NCBI RefSeq assembly: GCF_023278565.1
Contig: NC_064680.1
Coordinates: forward strand, 2,170,001-2,234,000
Reading direction: 5' to 3'
From: Colletotrichum lupini
Lineage: Eukaryota > Ascomycota > Sordariomycetes > Glomerellales > Glomerellaceae
DNA length: 64,000 nucleotides
The notes below the pieces were generated by a model. The model made no database searches and was not told the DNA's origin. It worked only from the letters and a program-made list of their open reading frames with translations. Each line of letters opens with the position of its first letter. The first letter of the stretch is position 1. The translations under genes were made by a program, and so were the position numbers. Below, piece after piece: positions 11,309 through 22,300 of this stretch.

Positions 11309-14300
11309 CTACCATCTGCGGTTATTGTTGTTGTTGTCGCCAAACTGCTCAGCGACCTTGCCGATGAAGTCGCCGAAGCCGCCGCCGCCGCCCTCGCGGC
11401 GCTCATCGTCATCGTCACGGCGACGACCGTGGTGCTCCTCCTGGCGTCCATAGCCGCCACCCTCGTTATCGTCGCGTCTACCGCCGCCGTAGCCGCCCTC
11501 GTCTTCGCGGCGGCCACCCCCGTAACCACCACCGCCGCCACCATATCCGCCCTCGTCGTGACGACGTCCACCGCCATAGCTCTCCTCTTGGCGTCCACCG
11601 CCATAACCACCCCCGAAGCCTCCCTCATCTTCGCGGCGCCCACCTCCGTAACCACCACCGCCACCACCATAGCCGCCCTCGTCATGACGACGTCCACCAC
11701 CACCATAACTCTCCTCTTGGCGACCGTAGCTGCTCTCCTCGTGGCGACGGCCACCGCCGTAGCCGCCCTCGTTATCATCGCGTCTACCGCCGCCATAGCC
11801 GCCGCCACCACCGTAGTTGCTCTCCTCTTGACGACGGCCGCCATAGCCGTCGTTCTCGTCACGTCGGCCACCACTGAAGCCAGACTGGGTGTTACCCTCG
11901 TAACGGTGAGTCTCGGTGCGCTGCTCATAGCCACCACCGTAAGAGGGACGGGTCTCCGTGGTTTCCTCGTACTCGCGGCCGCTGGTTCGGCGTCCGCCAG
12001 AGCTGTCTTCCTGCTCATACTTGCGGTACTCGGTACGGCTGCCGCCACCGGGGTACTGGGTCTCGCTGTACTCGGCCTGACCATACTTGTTTCCGTGGCG
12101 GCCGTACTCGGTCGTAGTCTGGGTGTAGCCACCATCGTCGTCACGGCGGCTGCTGTGCTGTGTCTCCGTTTCGTCCTTCTTGAAGACACCTCCGAGAATG
12201 GATCCAATAAGACCACCAGCGCCACCGCCGCCACCACCGCTCTCCTCCTCCTCTTGCTGGTGCTTGTACTTGGGGACCTTGACCCCAGTCTGCTGACCAA
12301 CAAGGTTTGCGATGGCACCGGAAGCACCTTCGAGAATGGCGCCGGCAGCTTGGTCGGCAACCTTGTCTTCCCAGTTCTTGGGCTCGCCGAACTGCTTGCG
12401 CATGTGGAGCTTTCCGCTGCAGCCGTGGCCGTGTCCAGTGTCGTGGACACCCTCTTTGTGGTTCTCACCGCGCTGAACACCCTCGCGACTAAGCTTGCGG
12501 CGGTAGTCATCCTGCTGGCTTCTGTCCATGTTGCTCCACCACTCCTCGAAGAACTGGAAGATTTGCTGACGGCCCTCACGAGCGCCATCGTCTCCCATGT
12601 CACGCTGTGCAGGGTGGTGCAGAACACCAAAGATAATGCGGTTCAAGGTGCGGTTAACATCGACGCTGTCGTTATCGATGGCCTCCATGAGCTGGGGCAC
12701 AACCCATTGGAGAGTCTTGGCAGCACAGCGGCCAGCAACCTCGTTCAAGATCTATCAACATGTTAGCCACCGATTTCGCCTACTGAATGACGTTTTCCTT
12801 ACGTTGGTGAAGTGGTCCTTGGACAACATGGAATGGGTAGGGTCAGTGCTACGGTCATCGTCAAAGACGACGTGCTGCTCCTTCTCACTGCTCTCAATAA
12901 TCTCAGCGGAACCAGTGCGCAGCTCGTTGCGGATCTGGCTGATGACGGGAATAATGAAGGGGGCGATGACCGAGAAGACAAACTTGGACAGCTGCTCCTC
13001 AAGCTGCTCAAGAATCTTGGGCAGAACGGGAATCTTCTCAATGGCCTCAGAGATACCCTGCAAGATCTCGTCGTGGAACTCGATGGCAGGCATGATCTGC
13101 TTGAAGACATCCTGGATGTACCGGGTGTACTCCTCAGGCTCCCTGGGAGAGACCTGCATGTTCTGGAGCTGCGAAGAGGTCGCGTTGCTCTGAAGCTCGT
13201 CCACCCGGTTGCTCTGGTGCTTACCGCCAAAGATACCATCGGGAATCATGTCCAGAAGGTTACGCAGAATGCTGGTATCGTTGTTCTTGCTCTCCTGAAG
13301 AGTACCCTCGAGCTCCTCAATCTCGTTCTGGGTCAGCTTGTCGGAGACTGGTCTTGTTAGCTGCGATCTTGTGTTGAGCATTTCAAGAATATGTACCTTC
13401 GCCAGTGACGGAGTGAAGGAAGTCAACACCTCCAAAGGTGCCGGTGACAATGGGGTAAACATCGCCTCTAGCTCCGTTCAGCTGGATCCGAGTGTCACGG
13501 CCGACGTGGGGGAAGACATCGCGCTCGCCAAGCTCAATCAAGGCAAGCTCGCAGTAGTTGCTGTGGGCGAAGAAATCTGTACCACACTTCGTTAGCGATA
13601 TTCTCTCATGGTTTCATGAATCATGTGATCGAGCAACGTACCCTCCAAGCAGTGAAGACCAGTACCCATGAGGCGCATGGCCTCGTAGAGATCAGCCTCA
13701 TTCTTATTGCGGGAGTATCCGCGGGCCAGCTCGATGCAGCGGGAAAACAAGTTGCGAACGTGGGCGGCAGAAGTCATGATTCCAGCCTGCTCGTTCGCAA
13801 TGTAGTTCTTCATGCCGGACTCGCGGTCAATGCCAAGCTCGACGTTCTCATCAACGGGGCCTCTCAGACGGCGGTCGTACTGGCGGGCATCCACGTTGTC
13901 GGCATAGTTCTTGGGGTTGTCGATGTGGTCTTCGGGGCGGTAGCAGCCAAGACGGTCGGCCGTGACCTCGAACTCCTTGGATCCGTAGCCAAAGGTCAAG
14001 AAGCCCAGGACACAGAGAAGGAGACGAATGGCCTCGGCGGAGACGGACTTGACGGTTCCGACATCGATGGCCTGGGAGTAATCTCTGAGCCAGTTGCCAA
14101 AGTAGACACGGGAAACCATCATCTTGCTGAACTTCTTGCCGCCGATGGCACGGGCCATAGCAAGGGTAAGGAGGGCATCTTCAATATCGCCGTGGCGCCC
14201 TGTGTGACAGAAGAGTTAGCGGATCTGCTCTCCCCATCAGACAATGGCGGGTGGGAGGGAAGGAGCTCACAGTTCTGGCCCTCGATTTTGGAAATGCTGG

Positions 14301-14394
14301 CAATGTTACCAGCTCCGAAGGCGTAGGTTGGCTGGGCAAGGCAGACCAGCACAAGCAGGCCAACCAGCAGCGGGTAGGACCTGGCGTCGAGCAT
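11309..14394 (-). CDS. het-C: Heterokaryon incompatibility protein HET-C
   Basis: Five exons: 14394-14271, 14199-13642, 13576-13397, 13347-12803 and 12751-11309; 949 aa. A signal peptide of about 25 residues ends at TYA. Conserved HET-C blocks follow, such as WRHGDIEDALLTLAMA, FGNWLRDYSQAID and DFFAHSNYCELALIELG, with a helical domain to about residue 560. From about residue 640 the tail is glycine-rich, with imperfect repeats of GGYGGGRR and acidic spacers, ending in Asn repeats. In Neurospora crassa, HET-C is a secreted or envelope protein whose alleles, together with PIN-C, decide vegetative (heterokaryon) incompatibility. Introns are 49-71 nt. GC-rich repeats leave a long open frame on the opposite strand (11228-12766), which is a shadow. 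Het-C-type domains also occur in related non-incompatibility proteins, so a role in self-recognition is inferred. Confidence 0.92.
11440..11870. repeat. Coding minisatellite of het-C glycine-rich tail
   Basis: Imperfect tandem units, read on the plus strand as CCGCCG/CCACCA blocks, encode GGGYGGGRR-type repeats alternating with DE or ESYGG spacers. Larger near-identical blocks at about 11500-11600 and 11640-11720 indicate duplication of whole segments. Confidence 0.8.
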
Positions 14395-16153
14395 GTTGAT
14401 TGACTTGTACCTCTCGTGCTGCTCTTCTCTCTCCTCTTCTGATACTTAGTAGTGCTTATCTGTTGTAAGTCTGTAGAGACTGTTTAGTGACTTGGTCAAG
14501 GTGAAGTGGGGTTTGCGCAGAAGCAAAACAAAGTTATGATGACGGGAGGGAGGGGGAGGTCATTGAAATAAGGAGGAGAGATATGACACAAGCAAGGGGC
14601 AGTAAAGAAAAGGAGGGGCCTTTGATGAGGGCTGGAGGCGGTGGAGGGGCAACACGACGGCGTAACTGCGTTCTTCCAAGCTTCGGGAGCATGGGGGAGG
14701 GGGACTGGAACAGGAACTTGATGGAGCTATCAGAAGCCAGGAACAGGAGGCGGCTCAAGTGAAGAGGAGGGCGCCGACAGACAATCTTGGAATCGAGACC
14801 AAGCACCATACTCCGTACACACGTCTGTGAACGCTGTGTGACGGTCTCGCCATCCAATCTTGACCAGCCCAGTCCAATCCGCCGCCATCTGAGGCTTCCA
14901 TCTTGTCACTGCCCCTCCTTCACGCGCACACACGTTCCTCCCACCTTGGTTCCCGTCCTCTGTTCGCAGCGTGTTTTGCGGTGGTTTGTGGTCCAAGCCC
15001 CCAGGTGCCATGGCATCATACTACTGCGCGATAGCTGCTGCCAAGAGCTTCCCCCACCAATGCCAGTGGGCGGTGATGGAGGGGCTTGCGGGTGCCGATT
15101 GGGAGCTCGAATCAGAGACAGGGGGGACGGTTGCCAGTAGCGCCATGGGTTGGGAGTTGGGAAGATGGTTTGAGGTACTTGGAGACTGGGTGGCGAACAC
15201 GTACAAGAGTGAAGTATCGGTAACGGGAGAAAGCCAGGTCGGACGGGGCAGGGGTCTGCATCAAGCTCAACGCAGCTGTGTGGATTCGATTCGGCAAGGT
15301 AAGGTAGTTGGGTAGCTTGATCGCCGGTCCTTTCGGGAGGCCTGGTTCACGGTGGTGCTAACTGTCCGACGTGCGGGTGCGGGTGTGGGCGCGCGTCAGG
15401 CAAGACCTTGGCCAGCTGAAAATAAACCTGCGGCGATGATGGAGGACGTGGTTGCCTTTTTGGCTGGTGATATGGACTATCCGATGTTTCTGCCAATGTT
15501 GGGTTTGGTCGAGTATCCGAATTGGAAGGGAAAAGAGTAAAAGTTCGGACGTCTGCAATAAAAGTGCAATGAATCATGACGCAGCCTTCACCGACAAGAA
15601 GTTTGCTTCCTGAGGTACCCAGTATAGAGGGCAGTCGTTGCTGAGGCAGGTGCAGATAACGTTGAATGAAGTGGGAATTGGAAGCTGCGGCCTTGTCCAG
15701 ATCCTTGGCAGCGATGTGAGAGGGGATCCATACGTACGAATATGAGTACGAATACACATCACTTTCTACGGAAAGTTCCCAACTCTTCATTGCTAACGTG
15801 AATACGAATCGAATGCTTAACATTGCAAGATCACGCTCACACTGGCATACCCTGATCAGATGGGGCGCCGGGTAGGCAATCAGGCTGACACCTCTGGCCG
15901 GCGCTCAGAAGGCAAGGAACCAAGCAAGAAACTCATGCGAACTCGATGCACTGAGAACATTCGCAGGCATCTCAAGACTTGAGAACTGCTGGAATGCTTC
16001 ACTGCTCCGCTACACTCTCCTCCACTATTCCACGTCGCCTTTTGGCACCTGGGTGGAGGCTCCTCACCGGGGCCGATCCGCTGCCAATGGAAATCGGCGA
16101 CTGGGCTGGGCTGCCTCCGGCCGCGACTTTCTTCCTCTGTCAGACCTTAGACG
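14395..16153. other. Intergenic: het-C promoter and retroelement left flank
   Basis: Only short overlapping frames without domains (for example 15347-15823 minus, Tyr/Ser-rich). Base composition is ordinary up to the target duplication, so RIP has not spread into this flank. Confidence 0.55.
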
Positions 16154-16158
16154 CCAGT
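16154..16158. repeat. Left target-site duplication CCAGT
   Basis: CCAGT directly precedes the left LTR and is repeated at 25976-25980 directly after the right LTR. Five bp is the usual target duplication of Ty3/gypsy integration. Confidence 0.9.
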
Positions 16159-16318
16159 TGCCGGGGGCAAAGGTAGGGTCAATGTGATGTGTCAAGTAGT
16201 GGTTGATTCTTCTAGGTAATGTGGGCAGAAGCCCCTAATGTGGGCAGAAGCCCCTATATATAGTTATAGCTAGTTACTACTAGTTATAATACATAGCCTA
16301 TAGCTATATAGTATAATA
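16159..16318. repeat. Left LTR (3' LTR of the element), 160 bp
   Basis: Starts TGCC and ends at 16318, where alignment to the right copy stops. The outer 90 bp or so are unmutated; the inner part carries the C-to-T and G-to-A changes seen against the right copy. Holds two 19-bp units. Confidence 0.9.
16217..16254. repeat. Two 19-bp tandem units inside the left LTR
   Basis: Unit TAATGTGGGCAGAAGCCCC, two perfect copies. Each contains the inverted repeat GGGC-AGAA-GCCC. The right LTR has four copies. Confidence 0.92.
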
Positions 16319-18195
16319 ATCTACCCCCTAATTAAAATTTTATAACGTCCTCGTCGCTTATATTCCCTAATTATTTCCTCTAAATATAACGCTATTATAA
16401 TCGTCGTAAATATATTATCTAAAATGTTCTATAATAATCGTAATTATTATACTTAATAATATAATACTTTAGTAATAAGTTACTAAGTTATCCCCGTAAT
16501 TTAGCGTTAAGATTGCGGAGTACTCTTTTACGAATTATTTTTTACTCGTCATTTAAAATCGTTATATTAGTTATTTTTATTATATAATCTACTTTTTTTT
16601 TATTCTCTTTTTTATATCTCTTATTAAAAAAGAATCATTCTTATTTTATTATCTATTATTATCTTAATAGTAATTTTTTATATAAACTTATAAAATTCTT
16701 TATTATTATTCTAAACTAGGGTTATATTATATTATAAAATTATATCCTTAGGCTTCTCCTTTTTAATTAATAATTATTTTAATTATTTTAAAAATAAGTA
16801 TTAAGGCCCGAGAGTTATAATAATAATTTAAAATACTAACTTTTATTATTTATAAATAATAAGAAGCGTATTTAGTATATTGTCGTATCTAGGCTTTATA
16901 GAATTATAAATGATAAAGTATTTTAATAGCTTAATTTAGTTAAAATAATTATACTAATTCTTTAACGGGCTAAGGCTATATAAATATATTATTATTACGA
17001 TTTCTTTAACTATTACCTCTTTTTAAATAGTTTTATATAAAGCTCTATATATAAAATATAATAATAAGTCGCTTTTTTTTTAACTATTTATAAGTATTTA
17101 ATAAAAAGTCGTTATAACTAAAATTTTATTAAACTTTAAGAAAATAATATTATTTAAGTCGTTATTAAAAAATACTATAGCGTAGTATAGGCTATTATAA
17201 TTTTTTTTATATAGTTAACTTCGTTATACTAACTTAGGAATTAAGTAGTATTACTTAGGTATTATTTTATTTAAAATAAATATATTTAAATTAATTCTAA
17301 TTAGTTATACTAAGGGATCGTTAAGAATTAGCTTTAGGAGTATAAGTATTTTTTTTAGTAGATCGTTTTAAAGAGGATTCTTTTATAAAGTTACTATTTT
17401 TAGTTTCTTATTACCCGTATTTTTTATTTCCTTAGTTTTATATTTTTTTTATTAATAGCTTCTCGTTAAATAGAACGCTATTATTAGATTCTCCCTTATT
17501 AAACTCCTTATTATTAGCCCCTTTCTTAATTTTTAAGAAATTATTATTATTATTTAATAATAACTTCGTATTATCGGCTTTTTTATTCTCAATTTTTAAT
17601 TTTATAAATAATAAGTCGTTATTAATTATAATCGGGGTTTAAGTTATTATCTTTTTTAGCTAGGATAATAGCTTTTTATTTATTTAATTTTAAATTCTCT
17701 AGGTAATATTATTTAATATTATAAATAGTTAAGTATTAAATATTCTAAGTTTTTTAAGAAGTAGGTTTATATAGTGGTTTTTTTCCGGTTTTATAAGTAT
17801 AAAAGATCGACCTTAATAAGATTACGCTTTTAAGGGAAATTATATAATACGGTATACTTTTTAATTATATAATATACGCAATATGCCCTAAGTACGCGCT
17901 TAATATAATATAATAATTTTGATACGAAAACCGCTATATAATTCGGGATAAGTAAGCTGCCCTACGGTAGCGCTAGTTAGAAAGGTTAATAATAGAGGTC
18001 GGCCGTAATAGTTAGCTATAATAGTTAGCCGTAATAGTTAGAAGTAGCCTTCCTTAACCGCAGAGGTTCTAAACTTTAATAGTAACGTAGAGGTTTTTAA
18101 AAAAAGGGCTAAATAGGCTAATATTTACGTACTAAAGCTTATAAAGATTTTTTTTATCCTTATTGCTTTTAATATTGCCTAAAGCTCTATTTAAA

Positions 18196-18234
18196 CTAAA
18201 CAAATCTACTAAACAAATCTACTAAACAAACCTA
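18196..18234. repeat. Three 13-bp tandem repeats with intact CpA
   Basis: Three copies of CTAAACAAATCTA, the last with one change. The CpA dinucleotides are kept although CpA is nearly lost elsewhere in the element. They lie just upstream of the plus-strand frame opening at 18310. Confidence 0.8.
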
Positions 18235-18309
18235 TTAATATATAAACTACTACCTCGATAAAAACCTACTCTACTCTTAGTATATAGTTAGTAATTAGTA
18301 GGCTAAAGA

Positions 18310-18760
18310 TGCCCGTCGATAAGTCTACCCTTCTTAAGCTAGGCGCCCTCGGCTAGCTTAACGCTATAGCTATTATAGCTAATATAAGTACGCCCGAGGA
18401 TTAGTAAAGTACTTTTTAGTAATACGGAATTTAGCTAGGTAATAATACGAATATTATAAATAGCCGGGCCGGTACGGACGTTAAGATCTAATATATTAAC
18501 GCCGGCTTAAAAATTATATTTTATAAAGCTAGAAATCCCTTTAATACGGGCTATATTATAAACGTAAGGGAATATATAAGGGGCCCCCTAACTTTTAATA
18601 AAAAGTAGTATATAATATAAGATCTAGCTACTTATATAGGTTAGTACTAGGAGGTCTTATATACGTTAGAGTAGGTATAGCTTACCCTTTAAATAGCTAG
18701 AACTTAGAGGATTACGGGGGAAGGTCGGGAGCTATTTTAATTAGTAGTTAAGTATCGAGC
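18310..18760 (+). pseudogene. Possible RIP-decayed plus-strand reading frame within the retroelement
   Basis: From ATG at 18310 one plus-strand frame runs about 150 codons in which every stop is TAG or TAA and none is TGA. That is what RIP makes from CAA, CAG and TGG. It opens MPVDKSTLLKLGALG, and codon choice looks non-random. It lies downstream of the integrase and runs opposite to gag-pol. I recognise no domain. It could be an extra ORF of the element, a captured gene, a nested insertion, or chance. Confidence 0.35.
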
Positions 18761-19439
18761 GCAATATACTTAGTTTTCCTTAATACGTAATATATAGTAC
18801 GGCCCCGGCGGATTGCTCTATTAGGGGGAAGAAGTAGGTTTATAATTAATAAGTTATATATACTAAATAAATTAGTAAATCCCCTATGTTTAGTTTTAAG
18901 TCCGGGGTCCTCTTTACTTATTAAGTCGTCGTCCTCGTTTCTTATTTTAAATAATCCGTCGTTCTTACCCTTAATAATTAGTAAGTATTATAATAACTTA
19001 GAAGCGTTCGTATAATTAATATTAGGGGTTACTAAATTATCGGGATTATTAATAAACGTTTAGTTAGTACTTTTTTTATTATATACTTAATTAATTAAGT
19101 TAATAAGGTTATTATTAGTCTTATTTAGTTATACTATTTTAATATAAGTATATAGAAGGGAAAAAAAAAGTATAATTAAAATAAGTAGAGATAAGGTTTA
19201 AATAGCTAGTTATAAATAATATAAAGTCGAGGTTAAATAATAAGTTCGATCTTTAGCTTTAAATAAGTATTTAAAATTAAGAATAGTTAATACTATTTTT
19301 TATTATAAAAAAGAATTATTATTTAACTAAATTAAATATTCTTTTTTTTTATAATAATAAATACTTCGTAGTAATAATTTTATAAAAAAGTTCTAGCTAC
19401 TATTTATATTATTTACTTAGTCCCTCTAATTATAATAAG

Positions 19440-20430
19440 AACTATAGTTTATTTTTATTTTATTAAACGTCGATAATTTTCTTTAATAAATCCGCAGGTA
19501 AAATCATTATTAGTATTAGTAGCGCTCGTCCGTAAATATTAAGTAGTAGTACTAGTTCTAAGTAATTAACTAAGATTATATTATATATTTTTACGTATTA
19601 AAGTAAGTCGAGCTTATATACGAGTCGTCCGACCCGTTCGAGGATCGTAAAAAGCTTAGTATATTATTATAAATATTTCTTTTTTAGTACTATTAATTAT
19701 AATATATTATAACTATAGTATAGTCTTAGTATAATACGCTATTTAACTTTAAAAAATTCAATAAGGCGCTTTTAGTTATAATATAATTTTATTTAAATAG
19801 CTACGATAGTAATAGCGTCGTATGTTTTAAGTCGTATTTTTAGTCTAGTTAGTAGTTTATTTATTATATTTATAACTACGTCGATAATATTATTAAGCGT
19901 AAATCCTAGAACGATTTTATTAAGCGATTTAGTTATTATAACTAATTTATTATTATTAATCTCGAATTATAATCGGGGAATACTATTAGGCTATTAGTCT
20001 AGGGATTTTAGTAATATAAAGTATATTTATAATACCGATTTAACTATAAAGTTTATTTATTTACTCTAGCCGTTAGTCTAGGGATAGTAAGATACTAAGT
20101 ATAATAGTTTATTACCGTACTTATTTTATATATATTTCTATATTATAAAAAAGAATTTAAGGTCTCTATTACTTAAGATTACTTTTAGTAATCCTTAGTT
20201 ATAATACTATAAGAAGTTTATTAATAACGTTACTTATTCCTTTACTATTATCGTTTTATATTTAAGTATTAAATTAATTTATTTAAATATCTTATCAGTT
20301 ATTAATAGGATATAGTCGTATCTTTCTCTCGAGATTAGTAGTTTTAGAATATAATCGATAGTAATTATATAATAGGGATATAGTAATAGTATAATAAGTT
20401 ATATACTACTATATAATTAATATATTTTAA
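19440..20430 (-). pseudogene. RIP-inactivated integrase of Ty3/gypsy pol
   Basis: Minus-strand translation with stops ignored gives the retroviral-type integrase core. The first catalytic Asp is in ITIDYIL (20365-20341). The second is in NRDLKF (20170-20153). Then comes the YYP-TNG-S block (20089-20063) of the HPQTDG signature, and further down the segment ILERVGRLVYKLDL. Stop codons sit where Trp or Gln codons would be expected. The part after 19440 towards the left LTR is not explained by integrase. Confidence 0.8.
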
Positions 20431-21249
20431 GTTTTATTATTAAATACGTTAGGTAACCCTAAATATAGCGCTTTAAATTTTATATAAGTTATAGTATATA
20501 ATATTTAGATAGTATCGTAGTTATTTTATTATAGCCTATATAGTTCCCTCCGTAGGCCGTTTTAAAAATATCGGCATAATATATTTGAAATATATATAAT
20601 TAGTTATATATACTATATATTATTTTTTATAGTAGTCCCCTATATAAAAATAATAATAATTCGGCGCAGTTCTCTTTAAGTAGTATTATATTATTACGGA
20701 CTATTTTAATAATAAATTTAAAAACTAGGTCTATATCGTAGCCCTATTAGATTTTTTTTTTAAAACTTAGTACTATTTTGAGAAGAATTATATTAATATT
20801 ATTCTGCGTTATTAATAGTATAATATCGTTTTCTAGCTATTAATTATTAGTTATACGTATTAATAATAGACTAATTTATATAATATAGGTATCGTTAATT
20901 AAGAAAACTAATTATACTTATATTTATATTACTTAATCGTTTAGTACGTCGTTTAGTAAAACGTCTGAGCTGCTATTTATTAAATTTAGCTCGTCGTATC
21001 CCGGGTTAGTTAGTAATTTAAATAGTACGTTTAGTATAATATATTCCTTACTTAGCTTATATATAACCTAAATAGTAAATTAGCTAGCGTACTTTATTAC
21101 CCTAATTAGCTTATTATTATTGATACTATTTATTATAATATTAGTAATATCTAATTATCGTTATAAGCTTACGATAGCGGAATAATTAGTAATAATTATC
21201 GTAATAAGTTTTAATATAGAGATTTAGTAGTTATATTTCTTTAGGACCT

Positions 21250-22300
21250 AAACGAAACTTAGTATTTTTATTTTTATTAACTAATATCTTTTTTTAAGCT
21301 CGGATAAGGTTCGTAATAAGTATAATATTAGTTAAATAGTACTTTTTAATAGTAATTTAGTTAGCTTCTTTTTGTTATTTATAATTATTTATAGTACTTT
21401 TAGCTTAACGTAATAAGTTATAGTACTAATACTCGTTATTATTATATTAAAATTAATAAATAGTAGTTATATTAAGTCGTAATAATATAGCTTAATATTA
21501 TTTAATAAGTCGCTACGTACTTTTTTAAACGCGTACCGTTCTTTATTAATAATTATAATTAGGATTAATTTTATTTATTATTTATACCCGGGATCCTTAC
21601 TAATAATTTATTTACTATTTTTAGTCCTTTATTATAATAAATCCGTTTTTAGTTATTTTAGTAGTTTTATAATAAATATATATTCCGGGACGTTATTATA
21701 GAAGTACTTTACGAGGCTAATAAATATCTTAAGGTCATAAAGGGTCGTTAAATATTTAAGTTATTTAAGAGTATCTAACTTTTTTATTATAATAAATAGG
21801 CTAAAAGCGTCGACGTATTATTTAAAAACGGTAGTATTTAAAAATCCTATAAAGGTTTTTAATAAGTTAATACTAATATTTCTTTATTATAATAAATAAA
21901 AAACGGCGTTAAGGTTAGTAATATACTCCTTTAATATATTAAATCCGATAATAATAATATCATAATATAATTAAGCTAAGACGTTTATAAAAAGGGCGTC
22001 TATTTATTATTAAATATAGGTATTCGAGTTTTTATAACTTATTATAGTATAATTAAAAATATACTATTTATTAAGTATAATAATTATAAAAGCATCGCGA
22101 GATTCGGAGTATACTCGCTATTAATAATAAAACGAACTTATATTTATAACGATAATATAGCGCTTATTTTTAATAATATTAAAAACATCGTCTTACGATC
22201 GTATTAAGTAGCTATTTAAGAATACGATCTTATTTAGTCCGCGGATATTAATAACTATACAGTCTTTTTATTTTTTATTAACTTTATATTATATTATAAA
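21250..22300 (-). pseudogene. RIP-inactivated reverse transcriptase / RNase H of Ty3/gypsy pol
   Basis: Minus-strand translation with stops ignored shows fungal gypsy RT landmarks in order. These are VINIRGLNKI (around 22255-22226), a block equivalent to the template-contact region (SSFYY), a degenerate active-site block LYYDIIIIG (near 21970-21945), the connection segment with YVDAF, and the RTLSE motif (21313-21299) that starts the RNase H region of this family. TAG and TAA stops interrupt it throughout. Homology is clear, activity impossible. Confidence 0.85.

Noticed and set aside
11203..12630. 475-codon minus frame in a second phase of het-C
   Set aside because: Out-of-phase reading of the same repeats, giving Arg/Thr/Ala low complexity; the phase 11309-12751 joins the conserved upstream exons.
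11228..12766. 512-codon plus-strand open frame opposite het-C
   Set aside because: It is the complement of the GGN-rich glycine repeats; composition (Ala/Val/Thr/Leu runs) is what antisense of that repeat gives, and het-C itself is conserved and spliced on the other strand.
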